Translations under genes and position numbers: made by a program
Notes under the pieces: model-generated
Told to the model about the DNA's origin: nothing
Seen by the model: only the letters and a program-made list of their open reading frames with translations
Database searches by the model: none
Assembly (NCBI RefSeq): GCF_003851545.1
Contig: NZ_BHVX01000003.1
Span: 62,001-126,000, forward strand
DNA length: 64,000 nt
Reading direction: 5' to 3'
DNA from: Ralstonia sp. SET104
GTDB taxonomy: Bacteria > Pseudomonadota > Gammaproteobacteria > Burkholderiales > Burkholderiaceae
In this document: one piece after another, positions 27,129 through 35,763 of the stretch
How positions within the stretch are numbered: position 1 is the stretch's first letter
Layout of the letters: every line of letters begins with the position of its first letter

Positions 27129-28397
27129 TTAGTTGGTCTTGGCGCCGCCCTCAAACCACTTGGCGATGATCGTGCGTTCGTCGTCGGTGATTTGCGTCAC
27201 GTTGCCCAGCGGCATCAGCTTTTGCTGCACGACCTGCTGGTAGACGAGCTGGGCATGCTTGCCCAATTCTTCCGGCGTATCGAGCAACACGCCCTTAGCC
27301 GGCGAAGGCATCAGGGTAGGATGCGCCGAGTGACATTGGTAGCACCGTGCGGTAACGACTGCCTGTACTTTGGCGAAGTCCGAACCGCCAGCGGCTGCCA
27401 GAGTGGCTGCAGCGGGTGCCGAGGCGCCGCCTTCTGTCGGTGCCGCAGGCGCCGTTGCTGCCGGAGCCTCCGCCACCGGAGCAGCCGGACGCGATACCGG
27501 CGCCAGCCACACCGCCACACCTAGCAGCACAGCCACGCCCGCTGCCGGATACGCCCAGTTCACCACGCCTTTGTGCTTCAGGATGAAGAACTGACGGATC
27601 AGCACGCCAGCCAGCATGATCAGCACCAGCACAGCCCAGTTGTACTTGAAGGCGTACGTCATGCTGTAGTGGTTCGACAGCATCGCGAACAGCACCGGCA
27701 ACGTGAAATACGTGTTGTGCACGCTGCGCTGCTTGCCGCGCTTGCCGTGGATCGGGTCCGGCTTCTCGCCCGCCTTGAGCGATGCCACCACCTTGCGTTG
27801 GCCCGGAATAATCCAGAAGAACACGTTGGCGCTCATGATGGTTGCGATCATCGCGCCGATCAGCAGGAATGCCGCGCGGCCCGAGAACAGGTGGCACGCC
27901 GCAAACGCAGCCAGTGCCACGTAGACCGCCACCAGAATGCCCACCACACGGTCGTTCTTGCCGAACACGCGACAGATGGTGTCGTACACCAGCCAGCCGA
28001 CCACCAGGAAGCCCAGCGCCAGCAGCACCGCCGTCGTCGCCGTCATGTCGAACACGCTGCGGTCGATCATGTAGACGTTGGCGTTGAACAGGTACACCAC
28101 CGTCAACAGCGCAAAGCCTGACATCCAGGTGGAGTACGACTCCCAGTAGAACCAGTGCAGATGATCCGGCAGTTGCTTGGGCGCCAGCAGGTACTTCTGC
28201 GGGTTGTAGAACCCGCCGCCGTGCACAGCCCAGAGTTCGCCGTCAACACCCTTGTCCTTCAGGTCGGGTGCCGTCGGCTTGGTCAGGCTGTTATCGAGCC
28301 AGACGAAGTAGAACGATGAGCCGATCCACGCAATCGCGACGATCACGTGCAGCCAACGCAAGAGCAAGTTGGCCCAGTCGAGGATATAGCCTTCCAT
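27129..28397 (-). CDS. puuD: Membrane urate hydroxylase with cytochrome c domain
   Basis: The 422-residue protein has about eight transmembrane helices in its first 300 residues (NLLLRWLHVIVAIAWIGSSF at the start). An Ala/Pro linker and a C-terminal cytochrome c domain with the haem motif CYQCH near residue 354 follow. This is the PuuD architecture first characterised in Agrobacterium, which oxidises urate to 5-hydroxyisourate and passes electrons to a cytochrome c instead of making H2O2. ATG 28397 follows GGGAG at good spacing. It is 17 bp behind uraH, whose product handles the next step. Confidence 0.93.
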   Translation of the reverse strand: MEGYILDWANLLLRWLHVIVAIAWIGSSFYFVWLDNSLTKPTAPDLKDKGVDGELWAVHGGGFYNPQKYLLAPKQLPDHLHWFYWESYSTWMSGFALLTVVYLFNANVYMIDRSVFDMTATTAVLLALGFLVVGWLVYDTICRVFGKNDRVVGILVAVYVALAAFAACHLFSGRAAFLLIGAMIATIMSANVFFWIIPGQRKVVASLKAGEKPDPIHGKRGKQRSVHNTYFTLPVLFAMLSNHYSMTYAFKYNWAVLVLIMLAGVLIRQFFILKHKGVVNWAYPAAGVAVLLGVAVWLAPVSRPAAPVAEAPAATAPAAPTEGGASAPAAATLAAAGGSDFAKVQAVVTARCYQCHSAHPTLMPSPAKGVLLDTPEELGKHAQLVYQQVVQQKLMPLGNVTQITDDERTIIAKWFEGGAKTN

Positions 28398-28414
28398 GAT
28401 GACTCCCTGCCCTG

Positions 28415-28768
28415 TTAGCTGCCGCGATAGGTCGAATACGACCACGGCGACACCAGCAGCGGCACGTGGTAGTGCGCGCCGGTATCGGCCACGCCAAAGC
28501 GCAGCGTCACCACGTCGAGGAACGCGGGCTCGGGGAGTTTGACGCCGGCCGCGCGGTAGTAGTCGCCCACCGCGAAGTCCAGCTCATAGACGCCGGTCTG
28601 CAGTGTGTCGCCTTCAAGCAGCGGCGCATCGCAACGGCCATCGTGATTGGTGCGAACCGATTTGATCGGTTGGCGTTGATTGTCGACAATTTTGAACAGA
28701 GCGATCGCCAGGTTTTGTCCCGGCGTGCCTGCAGCGGTGTCGAGCACATGGGTGGTCAAGCGTCCCAT
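28415..28768 (-). CDS. uraH: 5-hydroxyisourate hydrolase (transthyretin-like)
   Basis: The 117-residue protein has the N-terminal family motif [14 protein letters not shown], the central Arg in [12 protein letters not shown], and the C-terminal signature YRGS that ends all members. It hydrolyses 5-hydroxyisourate, the product of PuuD, to OHCU. ATG 28768 follows AGAGGAA. Inside the gene at 28680-28689 lies TTGTCGACAA, which matches the candidate GntR operator upstream. Confidence 0.96.
   Translation of the reverse strand: MGRLTTHVLDTAAGTPGQNLAIALFKIVDNQRQPIKSVRTNHDGRCDAPLLEGDTLQTGVYELDFAVGDYYRAAGVKLPEPAFLDVVTLRFGVADTGAHYHVPLLVSPWSYSTYRGS
28680..28689. promoter_or_regulatory. Third TTGT-N2-ACAA site, inside uraH
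   Basis: TTGTCGACAA, within a perfect 12-bp palindrome at 28679-28690, has the same form as the two sites flanking the GntR promoter. It lies about 80 bp inside the uraH coding sequence, a possible roadblock site. Confidence 0.35.
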
Positions 28769-29063
28769 TTGTCTTCCTCTGTAGTTCGAATTTTCAGAAG
28801 CGCCGCTGCCTCCACTTGCACCTCGCGCCAAACCCTTGCGTCCTTGTGTGGATAAGGGCTGGCACCGGGGCCCGCTCGGTACGTGCTGTGCACGCATCCC
28901 GGCGCGCGTCCAGCCGGTTTACGCCTGCCGCCCATGTTGGGAGGCGACATGCCAAACCGGCAAAGCCGTCGCTCGTTCTGGGTCCGACTCCATGTTTCCA
29001 CCGTGTCCCTAGACTGGGCTTGAAACAGGGATTTCCCTAGTTTGTCGGATTACCGAACGCATT

Positions 29064-29105
29064 TTGTTGACAATATTGAAGGCGCCCACGAATAATTGTC
29101 AACAG
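29064..29105 (+). promoter_or_regulatory. Paired operator-like sites over the GntR gene promoter
   Basis: TTGTTGACAA (29064-29073) and TTGTCAACAG (29096-29105) form an inverted repeat, perfect over 10 bp (29065-29074 with 29095-29104), with centres 32 bp (three turns) apart. The first covers the -35 and the second abuts the -10 and start site. The form TTGT-N2-ACAA fits the TNGT...ACNA pattern of FadR-type GntR operators. Autoregulation and control of uraH-puuD are inferred. Confidence 0.55.
29067..29096 (+). promoter_or_regulatory. Sigma-70 promoter of the GntR regulator gene
   Basis: A perfect TTGACA (29067-29072) and AATAAT (29091-29096, 5/6) are separated by 18 bp, with transcription expected near 29103 and the gene starting at 29156. 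Confidence 0.68.
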
Positions 29106-29155
29106 GTTTTCGCAGTTGCTGATGCTGCATCGCATCGCTTAAAGACGGGTCTGCC

Positions 29156-29917
29156 ATGTCCAAGAATCTCAAGCTGGTCTCCACGGAAATGACGTCGAAG
29201 TCGGGCGCCAAGGCATCGGGAGCAACACGTATGTCGGTCGAAGAACGGATGTACCACGAGATCTACGACGCGATCATGGAGCACCGCTTGCCCCCGCGCA
29301 CCAAGCTGACGGAGCACTCGCTTTGCGAAATCTATGCCACCGCGCGCCATACGGTGCGCAAAGTCTTCTCCCAGTTGGCGGCTGACGGCCTGGTTGATCT
29401 GGAGCCGAATCGCGGCGCGTTCATTGCCGCGCCCTCCATTGACGAAGCTCACGCCATGTTCGAGCTGCGCCAGATCCTGGAGCGCGCGGTGCTCGACAAG
29501 GTTGGCCACAGTGCCAACCCGAAGGCAGCCATCGCGCCGCTGGTGGAGCTCGTCAAGGAAGAGCGTCAAGCCTTCGTTACACACGACCGCCCGCGCTGGA
29601 TTCGCCTGTCGGCGGAATTCCACGTCGCGCTGGCCGAGCAGGCCGGCAACCCGCTGGTGGTCGAGATGATGCGCCGCCTGGTCTCGCGCACCACGCTGAT
29701 GATCGCCAGCGTGGAAGCGCCCGGCCACAACGCCTGCTCGTTCGACGAGCACCTCGACATTCTCAACGCACTGGAGCGCGGCGACGCGAGCGCCGCACAA
29801 GCCCACATGGCCCAGCACTTGCAATGCTGCGCCGATCGCGTGCGCCCCGAGGCGCCCGCTGATTTCGATCTGCGCTCGGTATTAGGCCCGCGCGGCAGCG
29901 AGAAGGGCAACGTCTAG
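29156..29917 (+). CDS. GntR family (FCD subfamily) regulator, probable purine-catabolism regulator
   Basis: The 253-residue protein has a polar N-terminus and a wHTH at about 28-92 (LTEHSLCEIYATARHTVRKVFSQL). An FCD ligand domain at about 100-225 has the metal/ligand His and Asp pattern (DRPRWIRLSAEFHVALAE). It lies between the divergent uraH-puuD operon and a nucleobase permease operon, so both are plausible targets. Its own promoter is covered by two matching palindromic sites. The ligand is unknown; a urate-pathway intermediate is the natural guess. Confidence 0.9.
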   Translation: MSKNLKLVSTEMTSKSGAKASGATRMSVEERMYHEIYDAIMEHRLPPRTKLTEHSLCEIYATARHTVRKVFSQLAADGLVDLEPNRGAFIAAPSIDEAHAMFELRQILERAVLDKVGHSANPKAAIAPLVELVKEERQAFVTHDRPRWIRLSAEFHVALAEQAGNPLVVEMMRRLVSRTTLMIASVEAPGHNACSFDEHLDILNALERGDASAAQAHMAQHLQCCADRVRPEAPADFDLRSVLGPRGSEKGNV

Positions 29918-30010
29918 GACCAGTTTTGCTGTATCGGGCGAGCTGGCACGACAGAGGCTGGCCGCCACAAGCCGGACGCCCGTCCGGCTCACCACCTGAA
30001 GGAGACCTTT

Positions 30011-31420
30011 ATGGCAAGCAGCACCCTCGCCGCCCCCACGGCGGACCTGACCAATGAGCGCGTGGCGTACGGACGCCTGCTCGCATTGGGCCTGCAACAT
30101 GTATTGGTGATGTATGCAGGCACTGTCGCAGTGCCTCTGATTGTGGGCGGTGCACTGCATCTGCCCAAGGAACAGCTCGCTTTCCTCATCAACGCCGATT
30201 TATTTGCCGCCGGTCTGGCCACACTCATCCAGGCCTTCGGAGTGTGGAAGTTCGGCATTCGCATGCCCGTCATGATGGGCGTGACCTTCGCCTCGGTCGG
30301 CCCGATGATCGCCATCGGCACCGATCCCTCCATCGGCCTGCTGGGCATCTACGGCGCGGTAATTGCGGCAGGCTTGTTCGGCATCATCGTCGCGCCGCTC
30401 ATGGGGCGCGTGCTGGGTCTCTTTCCGCCGGTCGTGACGGGCACAGTCATCACGCTGATCGGCATGTCGCTGATGGGCGTCGGCATCAACTGGGCCGCAG
30501 GCGGCCAGCCGACCATGAAGACCATGGTCGACGGCGTGCTCAAGACCGTGCCCAACCCGGCGTATGGCGACTTGAGCGGCCTTGGCATTGCGCTGGCAGT
30601 GCTGGTCATCATCCTGCTGCTGACGAAGTACGGCCGCGGCCTGATCAGCAATATCGCCGTGCTGCTGGGCATCGTGATCGGCACGTTCATCGCCATGGCG
30701 TTCGGCAAGGTGAGCTTTGCGGGCATTGCCGATGCAGATATGGTGGCCGTCATCACGCCGCTGCACTTTGGCATGCCGACCTTCCACTTTGGCGCCATCG
30801 CCTCGATGTGCATCGTGATGATGATCACGCTGGTGGAATCGACCGGCATGTTCTTGGCATTGGCAGAAATCACCGGCAAGAAGCTCTCGAACGATGACCT
30901 CACGCGCGGCCTGCGTGCCGATGGTCTGGGCACCGTGATCGGTGGCCTGTTCAACACGTTCCCGTACACGTCGTTCTCGCAGAACGTGGGGCTGGTGACG
31001 GTCACGGGCGTGCGTTCTCGCTATGTGGCGGCCATGGGCGGCCTGATCCTGATCCTGCTGGGCCTGTTTCCGAAGATGGCGCACATCGTTGCCTCGGTGC
31101 CATCGTTCGTGCTGGGCGGCGCGGGCATCGTGATGTTCGGCATGGTGGCGGCCACGGGCGTGCGCATCCTGGGCTCGATCGATTTCAACAAGTACCGCCA
31201 CAACCTGTTCATCGTGGCGATCTCGATCGGCTTCGGCATGATCCCGACGCTGGCACCAACCTTCTTCCAGTACCTGCCCCACTGGCTGGAGCCGGTCACG
31301 CACAGCGGCATCGTGCTGGGCACGCTGGTCGCCGTCATCCTGAACCTCTACTACAACGGCATGCAGTCGGCCGAGCACGCAATGCGCGACGCTGCCGCCA
31401 ACACCCACGGCACGGAGTAA
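30011..31420 (+). CDS. NCS2 family nucleobase:cation symporter (probable urate/xanthine permease)
   Basis: The 469-residue protein has about 12-14 hydrophobic segments and NCS2 hallmarks. These are LGLQHVLVMYAGTVAVPLI in the first helix, the substrate-site region VESTGMFLALAEITGK, and the motif SQNVGLVTVTGVRSR. The sequence resembles urate/xanthine members (PucJ, UacT) more than uracil members. It lies directly upstream of 8-oxoguanine deaminase (4-bp gap) and about 90 bp after the GntR regulator. Substrate assignment is from family and context. Confidence 0.92.
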   Translation: MASSTLAAPTADLTNERVAYGRLLALGLQHVLVMYAGTVAVPLIVGGALHLPKEQLAFLINADLFAAGLATLIQAFGVWKFGIRMPVMMGVTFASVGPMIAIGTDPSIGLLGIYGAVIAAGLFGIIVAPLMGRVLGLFPPVVTGTVITLIGMSLMGVGINWAAGGQPTMKTMVDGVLKTVPNPAYGDLSGLGIALAVLVIILLLTKYGRGLISNIAVLLGIVIGTFIAMAFGKVSFAGIADADMVAVITPLHFGMPTFHFGAIASMCIVMMITLVESTGMFLALAEITGKKLSNDDLTRGLRADGLGTVIGGLFNTFPYTSFSQNVGLVTVTGVRSRYVAAMGGLILILLGLFPKMAHIVASVPSFVLGGAGIVMFGMVAATGVRILGSIDFNKYRHNLFIVAISIGFGMIPTLAPTFFQYLPHWLEPVTHSGIVLGTLVAVILNLYYNGMQSAEHAMRDAAANTHGTE

Positions 31421-31424
31421 CCGC

Positions 31425-32855
31425 ATGAACGCCACCGTCGCGCACACCGACCCGCTCCTGATCGCCCGTCATGCCGACGTGCTGGTCACCATGGATGCGC
31501 AACGCCGCGAAATTCCCGATGGCGCCCTGGTGGCGCGCGGTGGCGTGATCGAATGGGTGGGCCCCACGGCCGATCTGCCGGCGCAATACCGCGATGCCCT
31601 CCATCACACAACCCGCCAGCCCAATGTGCGCGTGATGGAGCTGCGCGACCACGTGGTCACGCCCGGTTTTGTCAACACGCACCATCACATGTATCAGAGC
31701 CTGACGCGCGCCCTGCCTGCCGCGCAGGACGCCGAGCTGTTCGGCTGGCTCACGAACCTGTATCCGGTGTGGGCCGGCCTCACGCCCGAGATGGTGCGTG
31801 TGTCCACGCTCACGGCGATGGCGGAACTGCTGCTCTCAGGCTGCACGACCTCCAGCGATCACCTGTACCTGTATCCGAACGGCAGCCGGCTGGATGACTC
31901 CATCGAAGCCGCGCAGCAGATCGGCATGCGCTTTCACGCCGCGCGCGGCAGCATGAGCGTCGGCCGCAGCCAGGGCGGCCTGCCACCAGACCGCGTGGTC
32001 GAAGGCGAAGAGGCCATCCTCAAAGAAACGCAGCGCCTGATTGAAACCTGGCACAACGCCGACCGCCACGCCATGCTGCGCATGGTGGTGGCGCCGTGCT
32101 CGCCCTTCTCTGTCTCGCGCGACCTGATGCGTGAATCCGCCAAACTCGCACGCAGCTATGGCGTGTCGATGCACACCCACCTGGCCGAGAACGACAACGA
32201 CATCGCCTACTCGCGTGAGAAGTTCGGCATGACACCAGCCGAGTACGCAGAAGACCTCGGCTGGGTCGGCCGCGACGTGTGGCACGCGCACTGCGTGAAG
32301 CTCGACGCGCATGGCATCGACGTGTTTGCACGCACCGGAACAGGCGTGGCGCACTGTCCGTGCTCAAACATGCGCCTGGCATCGGGCATCGCCCCCGTTC
32401 GCACCATGCGCGATGCCGGCGTGCCGGTTGGCCTGGGCGTGGACGGCAGCGCGTCGAACGACGGCGCACACATGCTCGGCGAAACGCGCCAGGCGATGCT
32501 GCTCGCACGCGTCGGCTTTGGCCCGACGGCGATGAGCGCGCGCGAGGCACTGGAAATCGCCACACTTGGCGGCGCCCGCGTGCTCAGCCGCGATGACATC
32601 GGCGCGCTGGCGCCAGGCATGTCGGCGGACTTTGTCAGCTTTGATCGACACCAAGTCAGCTTTGCCGGCGCAGACCACGACCCGGTCGCCGCGCTGGTGT
32701 TCTGCGCGCCGTCCAACGTGGCGCACAGCGTGATCAATGGGCGCGTGGTCGTCGAAGGCGGCCGCCTGACCACGCTCGAACTCGACGCCCATCTCACGGT
32801 TCACCGGAGGCTCGCGCTGGAACTGGCGCAGGCTGCCCGGGCAGTTCCGGCCTGA
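31425..32855 (+). CDS. 8-oxoguanine deaminase
   Basis: The 476-residue amidohydrolase has the metal site PGFVNTHHHMYQSLTRALP, then HTHLAENDNDI, HCVKLDAHGI, CPCSNMRLASG and the distal Asp in LGVDGSASNDGAHM. The pattern matches Pseudomonas PA0142, shown to convert 8-oxoguanine to urate, feeding damaged guanine straight into the urate branch. A related hydroxydechloroatrazine ethylaminohydrolase name is often given by pipelines. The fit to the purine neighbourhood favours 8-oxoguanine. Confidence 0.88.
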   Translation: MNATVAHTDPLLIARHADVLVTMDAQRREIPDGALVARGGVIEWVGPTADLPAQYRDALHHTTRQPNVRVMELRDHVVTPGFVNTHHHMYQSLTRALPAAQDAELFGWLTNLYPVWAGLTPEMVRVSTLTAMAELLLSGCTTSSDHLYLYPNGSRLDDSIEAAQQIGMRFHAARGSMSVGRSQGGLPPDRVVEGEEAILKETQRLIETWHNADRHAMLRMVVAPCSPFSVSRDLMRESAKLARSYGVSMHTHLAENDNDIAYSREKFGMTPAEYAEDLGWVGRDVWHAHCVKLDAHGIDVFARTGTGVAHCPCSNMRLASGIAPVRTMRDAGVPVGLGVDGSASNDGAHMLGETRQAMLLARVGFGPTAMSAREALEIATLGGARVLSRDDIGALAPGMSADFVSFDRHQVSFAGADHDPVAALVFCAPSNVAHSVINGRVVVEGGRLTTLELDAHLTVHRRLALELAQAARAVPA

Positions 32856-32966
32856 CGTGATGCGGCCTTGCACGGTTCATGACCCATCCATGATGTCGTG
32901 AATTTGGAAAACCGCATTCCACTGCCTGACCGGTGTTGTATGAAGTCTCCTCGACATGAAAAAACC

Positions 32967-33929
32967 ATGACAAACAATAACTACCCGCGCGATCTCATCG
33001 GTTACGGCAAGAACCCGCCGAATGCCAATTGGCCGGGCGGTGCTCGCGTGGCCCTGCAGTTCGTCCTCAACTACGAAGAAGGTGGTGAGAACTGCGTCCT
33101 GCATGGTGACGCCGCCTCCGAGCAGTTCCTTTCTGAAATCATCGGCGCTGCGGCCTACCCCGACCGCCACATGAGCATGGAAGGCATCTACGAATACGGC
33201 TCGCGCGCGGGCGTGTGGCGCATCCTGCGTGAGTTTGAAAAGCGCGGTCTGCCGCTGACCATCTTTGGTGTGTCGATGGCCTTGCAGCGCCATCCAGACG
33301 TGACGCAGGCCTTTGTCGACCTCGGCCACGAAATCGCTTGCCACGGGTGGCGCTGGATCCACTACCAGAACGTAGACGAAGCCACAGAGCGCGAGCACAT
33401 GCGCATCGGCGTAGAGATCATCCGCGAGCTCACCGGCAACGCGCCGTTGGGTTGGTACACCGGCCGCGACAGCCCCAACACGCGCCGCCTGGTGGTTGAG
33501 CACGGCGGCTTCGCCTACGACGCCGACTACTACGGCGACGACCTGCCCTTCTGGACCGAGGTCGAAGTCTCGTCCGGTGAGCGCAAGCCGCACCTGGTCG
33601 TGCCGTACACGCTCGACACCAACGACATGCGCTTCGCCAGCCCGCAGGGCTTCAACACGGCCGACCACTTCTACCAGTACCTCAAGGACGCCTTCGACGT
33701 GCTGTACGAGGAAGGCGATCCCAGCGGCCTGGCGCAGCCGAAGATGCTGTCGATCGGCATGCACTGCCGCCTGCTGGGCCGCCCGGGGCGCTTCCGCGCG
33801 CTGCAGCGCTTTCTGGATTACGTGCAATCGCACGACAAGGTGTGGATCTGCCGCCGTATCGATATCGCGCAGCACTGGATCCAGCACCACCCTTACGTCA
33901 AGCAACCCGTTTTGAGCACCGCAGCATGA
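32967..33929 (+). CDS. puuE: Allantoinase PuuE (polysaccharide-deacetylase fold)
   Basis: The 320-residue protein opens with the family signature YPRDLIGYGKNPPNANWPGG, then ALQFVLNYEEGGE and GHEIACHGWRWIHYQ. It is the metal-independent allantoinase type unrelated to AllB. It opens the hydantoin ring of allantoin to allantoate. ATG 32967 gives the usual family start; an in-frame ATG at 32940 is the alternative. Its stop overlaps the uraD start (ATGA), so the last two steps to allantoate are translationally coupled. Confidence 0.93.
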   Translation: MTNNNYPRDLIGYGKNPPNANWPGGARVALQFVLNYEEGGENCVLHGDAASEQFLSEIIGAAAYPDRHMSMEGIYEYGSRAGVWRILREFEKRGLPLTIFGVSMALQRHPDVTQAFVDLGHEIACHGWRWIHYQNVDEATEREHMRIGVEIIRELTGNAPLGWYTGRDSPNTRRLVVEHGGFAYDADYYGDDLPFWTEVEVSSGERKPHLVVPYTLDTNDMRFASPQGFNTADHFYQYLKDAFDVLYEEGDPSGLAQPKMLSIGMHCRLLGRPGRFRALQRFLDYVQSHDKVWICRRIDIAQHWIQHHPYVKQPVLSTAA

Positions 33930-34459
33930 GCCAGCCTACGTATTCCGCTCCTTACACCATTCAGCAACTCAACGGCATGGACGCTGCGCAGTTCGTGCAG
34001 GCCCTGGGCGGCATCTATGAGCACTCGCCGTGGGTGGCCGAACAGGCCGCCACGCAACGCCCGTTTGCATCCGCCGACGCACTGACCGCCGCCATGCGGC
34101 ACGCCGTGGATACCGCGGACATTGATTCGCAACTCAAGCTTGTGCGCGCTCACCCGGAGCTGGCTGGCAAGGCCGCCGTGCGCGGCGAACTGACCGCCGA
34201 ATCGACACGCGAGCAAGCCGGCGCCGGACTCGACCAATGCACGGCGGAAGAATTCGCGCGCCTGCAGGCACTGAACGCCCAGTACAACGAAAAGTTCGGC
34301 TTCCCGTTCATCCTGGCGGTGCGCGGCTATGACCGCCACGGGATCATCGACAACTTCAGCAAGCGCGTTGAGAACGACCGCGATACCGAACTGCGCACGT
34401 CGCTCGAGCAGATTCATCGCATTGCGGGTTTTCGCCTGACCGATTTGATTTCAGGGTAA
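33926..34459 (+). CDS. uraD: OHCU decarboxylase
   Basis: The 177-residue helical protein has the catalytic region AHPELAGKAA with the key His, then REQAGAGLDQC and NAQYNEKFGFPFILAVRG, all typical of UraD. It decarboxylates OHCU to S-allantoin, between UraH and PuuE. It overlaps puuE by 4 bp. No fusion to UraH or PuuE is present; each is separate. Confidence 0.95.
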   Translation: MSQPTYSAPYTIQQLNGMDAAQFVQALGGIYEHSPWVAEQAATQRPFASADALTAAMRHAVDTADIDSQLKLVRAHPELAGKAAVRGELTAESTREQAGAGLDQCTAEEFARLQALNAQYNEKFGFPFILAVRGYDRHGIIDNFSKRVENDRDTELRTSLEQIHRIAGFRLTDLISG

Positions 34460-34596
34460 TCAGCACAACAACGCTGCGGGCGCGGTGTCATGGGGCATGG
34501 ACACCGCACGGCATGGAACCTGACCGGCCGGCCTGTGACCGCCTCAAAGAATGCGGCACGACCCACAGTGATCTTCAACAACAAAGGAGGTAGCAA

Positions 34597-35667
34597 ATGC
34601 AGTCCAAATTCAAGCGTGGCGTGGCCGCGCTGGCAGTGGCATCGGCGCTGGGGGCAGTGAGCGCAGGCGCGCAAGCGCAATCGTCCGTCACGCTGTACGG
34701 CCAGGTCGATGCCTGGGCGGGCGCAACCAAGAACCTGGGCGCCTCGGATCGCGCCTGGGGCGTCAACTCCGGCGGCATGTCGACGTCGTACTGGGGCATG
34801 AAGGGTAGCGAAGACCTGGGCAACGGCCTGAAGGCGATCTTTTCGCTGGAAGCCTTCTTCCGCCCCGACACCGGCAAGGCCGGCCGCTTCGACGGCGACA
34901 CGTTCTTCGCGCGTAATGCCAACGTCGGCCTCTCGTCCAACGCCTGGGGCACGATCAAACTCGGTCGCATCACGCCGCCGTACTTTGTCTCAACGATCCT
35001 GTTCAACCCGTTCGGCGATTCATACACCTTCTCGCCAATGGTGTTCCACACGTACCTGGGCAACGGCCTGAGCGGCCCCGGCGGCATCTCGGGCCTGGTG
35101 GGTGATTCGGGCTGGAACAACTCGATCATGTACTCCACGCCGGACTTCAACGGCCTGACCGGTAACTTCATCTACGGTGCGGGTGAGCAGGCTGGCCACA
35201 ACGGCCAGAACAAATGGGGCGGCAACTTCCTGTACTTCCATGGCAACTTCGCGGCCACGGCAGCGTTCCAGCAAGTGCGCTTCAATTCCGCCCCGGGTGA
35301 CCTGAACGCACTGGTGTCAGGCTTCTCGCGCCAGACAGCCGCACAACTGGGCGCCACGTACGACTTTGGCGTGGTCAAGGTGTACGGCCAGTACCAATAC
35401 ATCAAGAACGCCATCAACACGGGCGACGCCAAGAGCAACGGCGGCCAGTTGGGCGTGTCGGTGCCGGTGGGCCCGGGCAACATCCTCGCCTCGTACGCCT
35501 ACACGAAGACGTCGGGCGCAGCCGACGTGAAGCGCAACACGTGGGCAGTCGGCTACGACTACTCACTGTCCAAGCGCACCGACGTGTATGCCGCGTACTT
35601 CCGCGACAAGGTGACGAACCTCAGCTCGGCCGACACCTTCGGCGTGGGTATCCGCGCGAAGTTCTAA
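34597..35667 (+). CDS. Gram-negative general porin (OmpC-like trimeric porin)
   Basis: The 356-residue protein has a clear signal peptide (cleavage after AGAQA near residue 26). The mature start QSSVTLYGQVD is typical of Burkholderiales porins. It has repeated amphipathic beta strands and ends in aromatic Phe (GVGIRAKF) for outer-membrane assembly. A strong AAAGGAGGT ribosome site lies 5 nt before ATG 34597. It follows uraD by 137 bp and ends at an intrinsic terminator, so it may serve entry of purines or allantoin, but may equally be general. Confidence 0.92.
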   Translation: MQSKFKRGVAALAVASALGAVSAGAQAQSSVTLYGQVDAWAGATKNLGASDRAWGVNSGGMSTSYWGMKGSEDLGNGLKAIFSLEAFFRPDTGKAGRFDGDTFFARNANVGLSSNAWGTIKLGRITPPYFVSTILFNPFGDSYTFSPMVFHTYLGNGLSGPGGISGLVGDSGWNNSIMYSTPDFNGLTGNFIYGAGEQAGHNGQNKWGGNFLYFHGNFAATAAFQQVRFNSAPGDLNALVSGFSRQTAAQLGATYDFGVVKVYGQYQYIKNAINTGDAKSNGGQLGVSVPVGPGNILASYAYTKTSGAADVKRNTWAVGYDYSLSKRTDVYAAYFRDKVTNLSSADTFGVGIRAKF

Positions 35668-35685
35668 ACGGTCAGCAACAAAGAG

Positions 35686-35721
35686 AACGGCGCCTGGACT
35701 TTCCCCAGGCGCCGTTTTTTT
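35686..35721 (+). terminator. Rho-independent terminator of the porin gene
   Basis: A perfect 12-bp stem (35686-35697 with 35705-35716) has a 7-nt loop and ends in a T7 run, 19 bp after the porin stop codon. Confidence 0.9.
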
Positions 35722-35763
35722 GGGGCCGCCAAACCACAGCGGCCCGCGTGATGCTACAACCCG

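Larger units (their letters stand above)
28769..29155. other. Divergent regulatory region between uraH and the GntR gene (no gene seen)
   Basis: This 387-bp spacer has no convincing coding frame. Its right third holds the GntR promoter and paired operator-like sites described separately. The left part should contain the uraH-puuD promoter, but I could not pick out a clear -35/-10 pair there. A short AGGGA-TT-TCCCT inverted repeat lies near 29025. Confidence 0.6.

Noticed and set aside
29941-29965. A sigma-54 promoter (TGGCAC) before the permease gene
   Set aside because: The required TTGC-type element at the right spacing is absent.
30200-31447. A 415-codon open frame antisense to the nucleobase permease gene
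   Set aside because: Composition is His/Asp/Arg-rich from GC-biased third positions; the sense frame has full NCS2 motifs. Same reasoning for long antisense frames over ilvC, dgkA and the FtsX-type gene.
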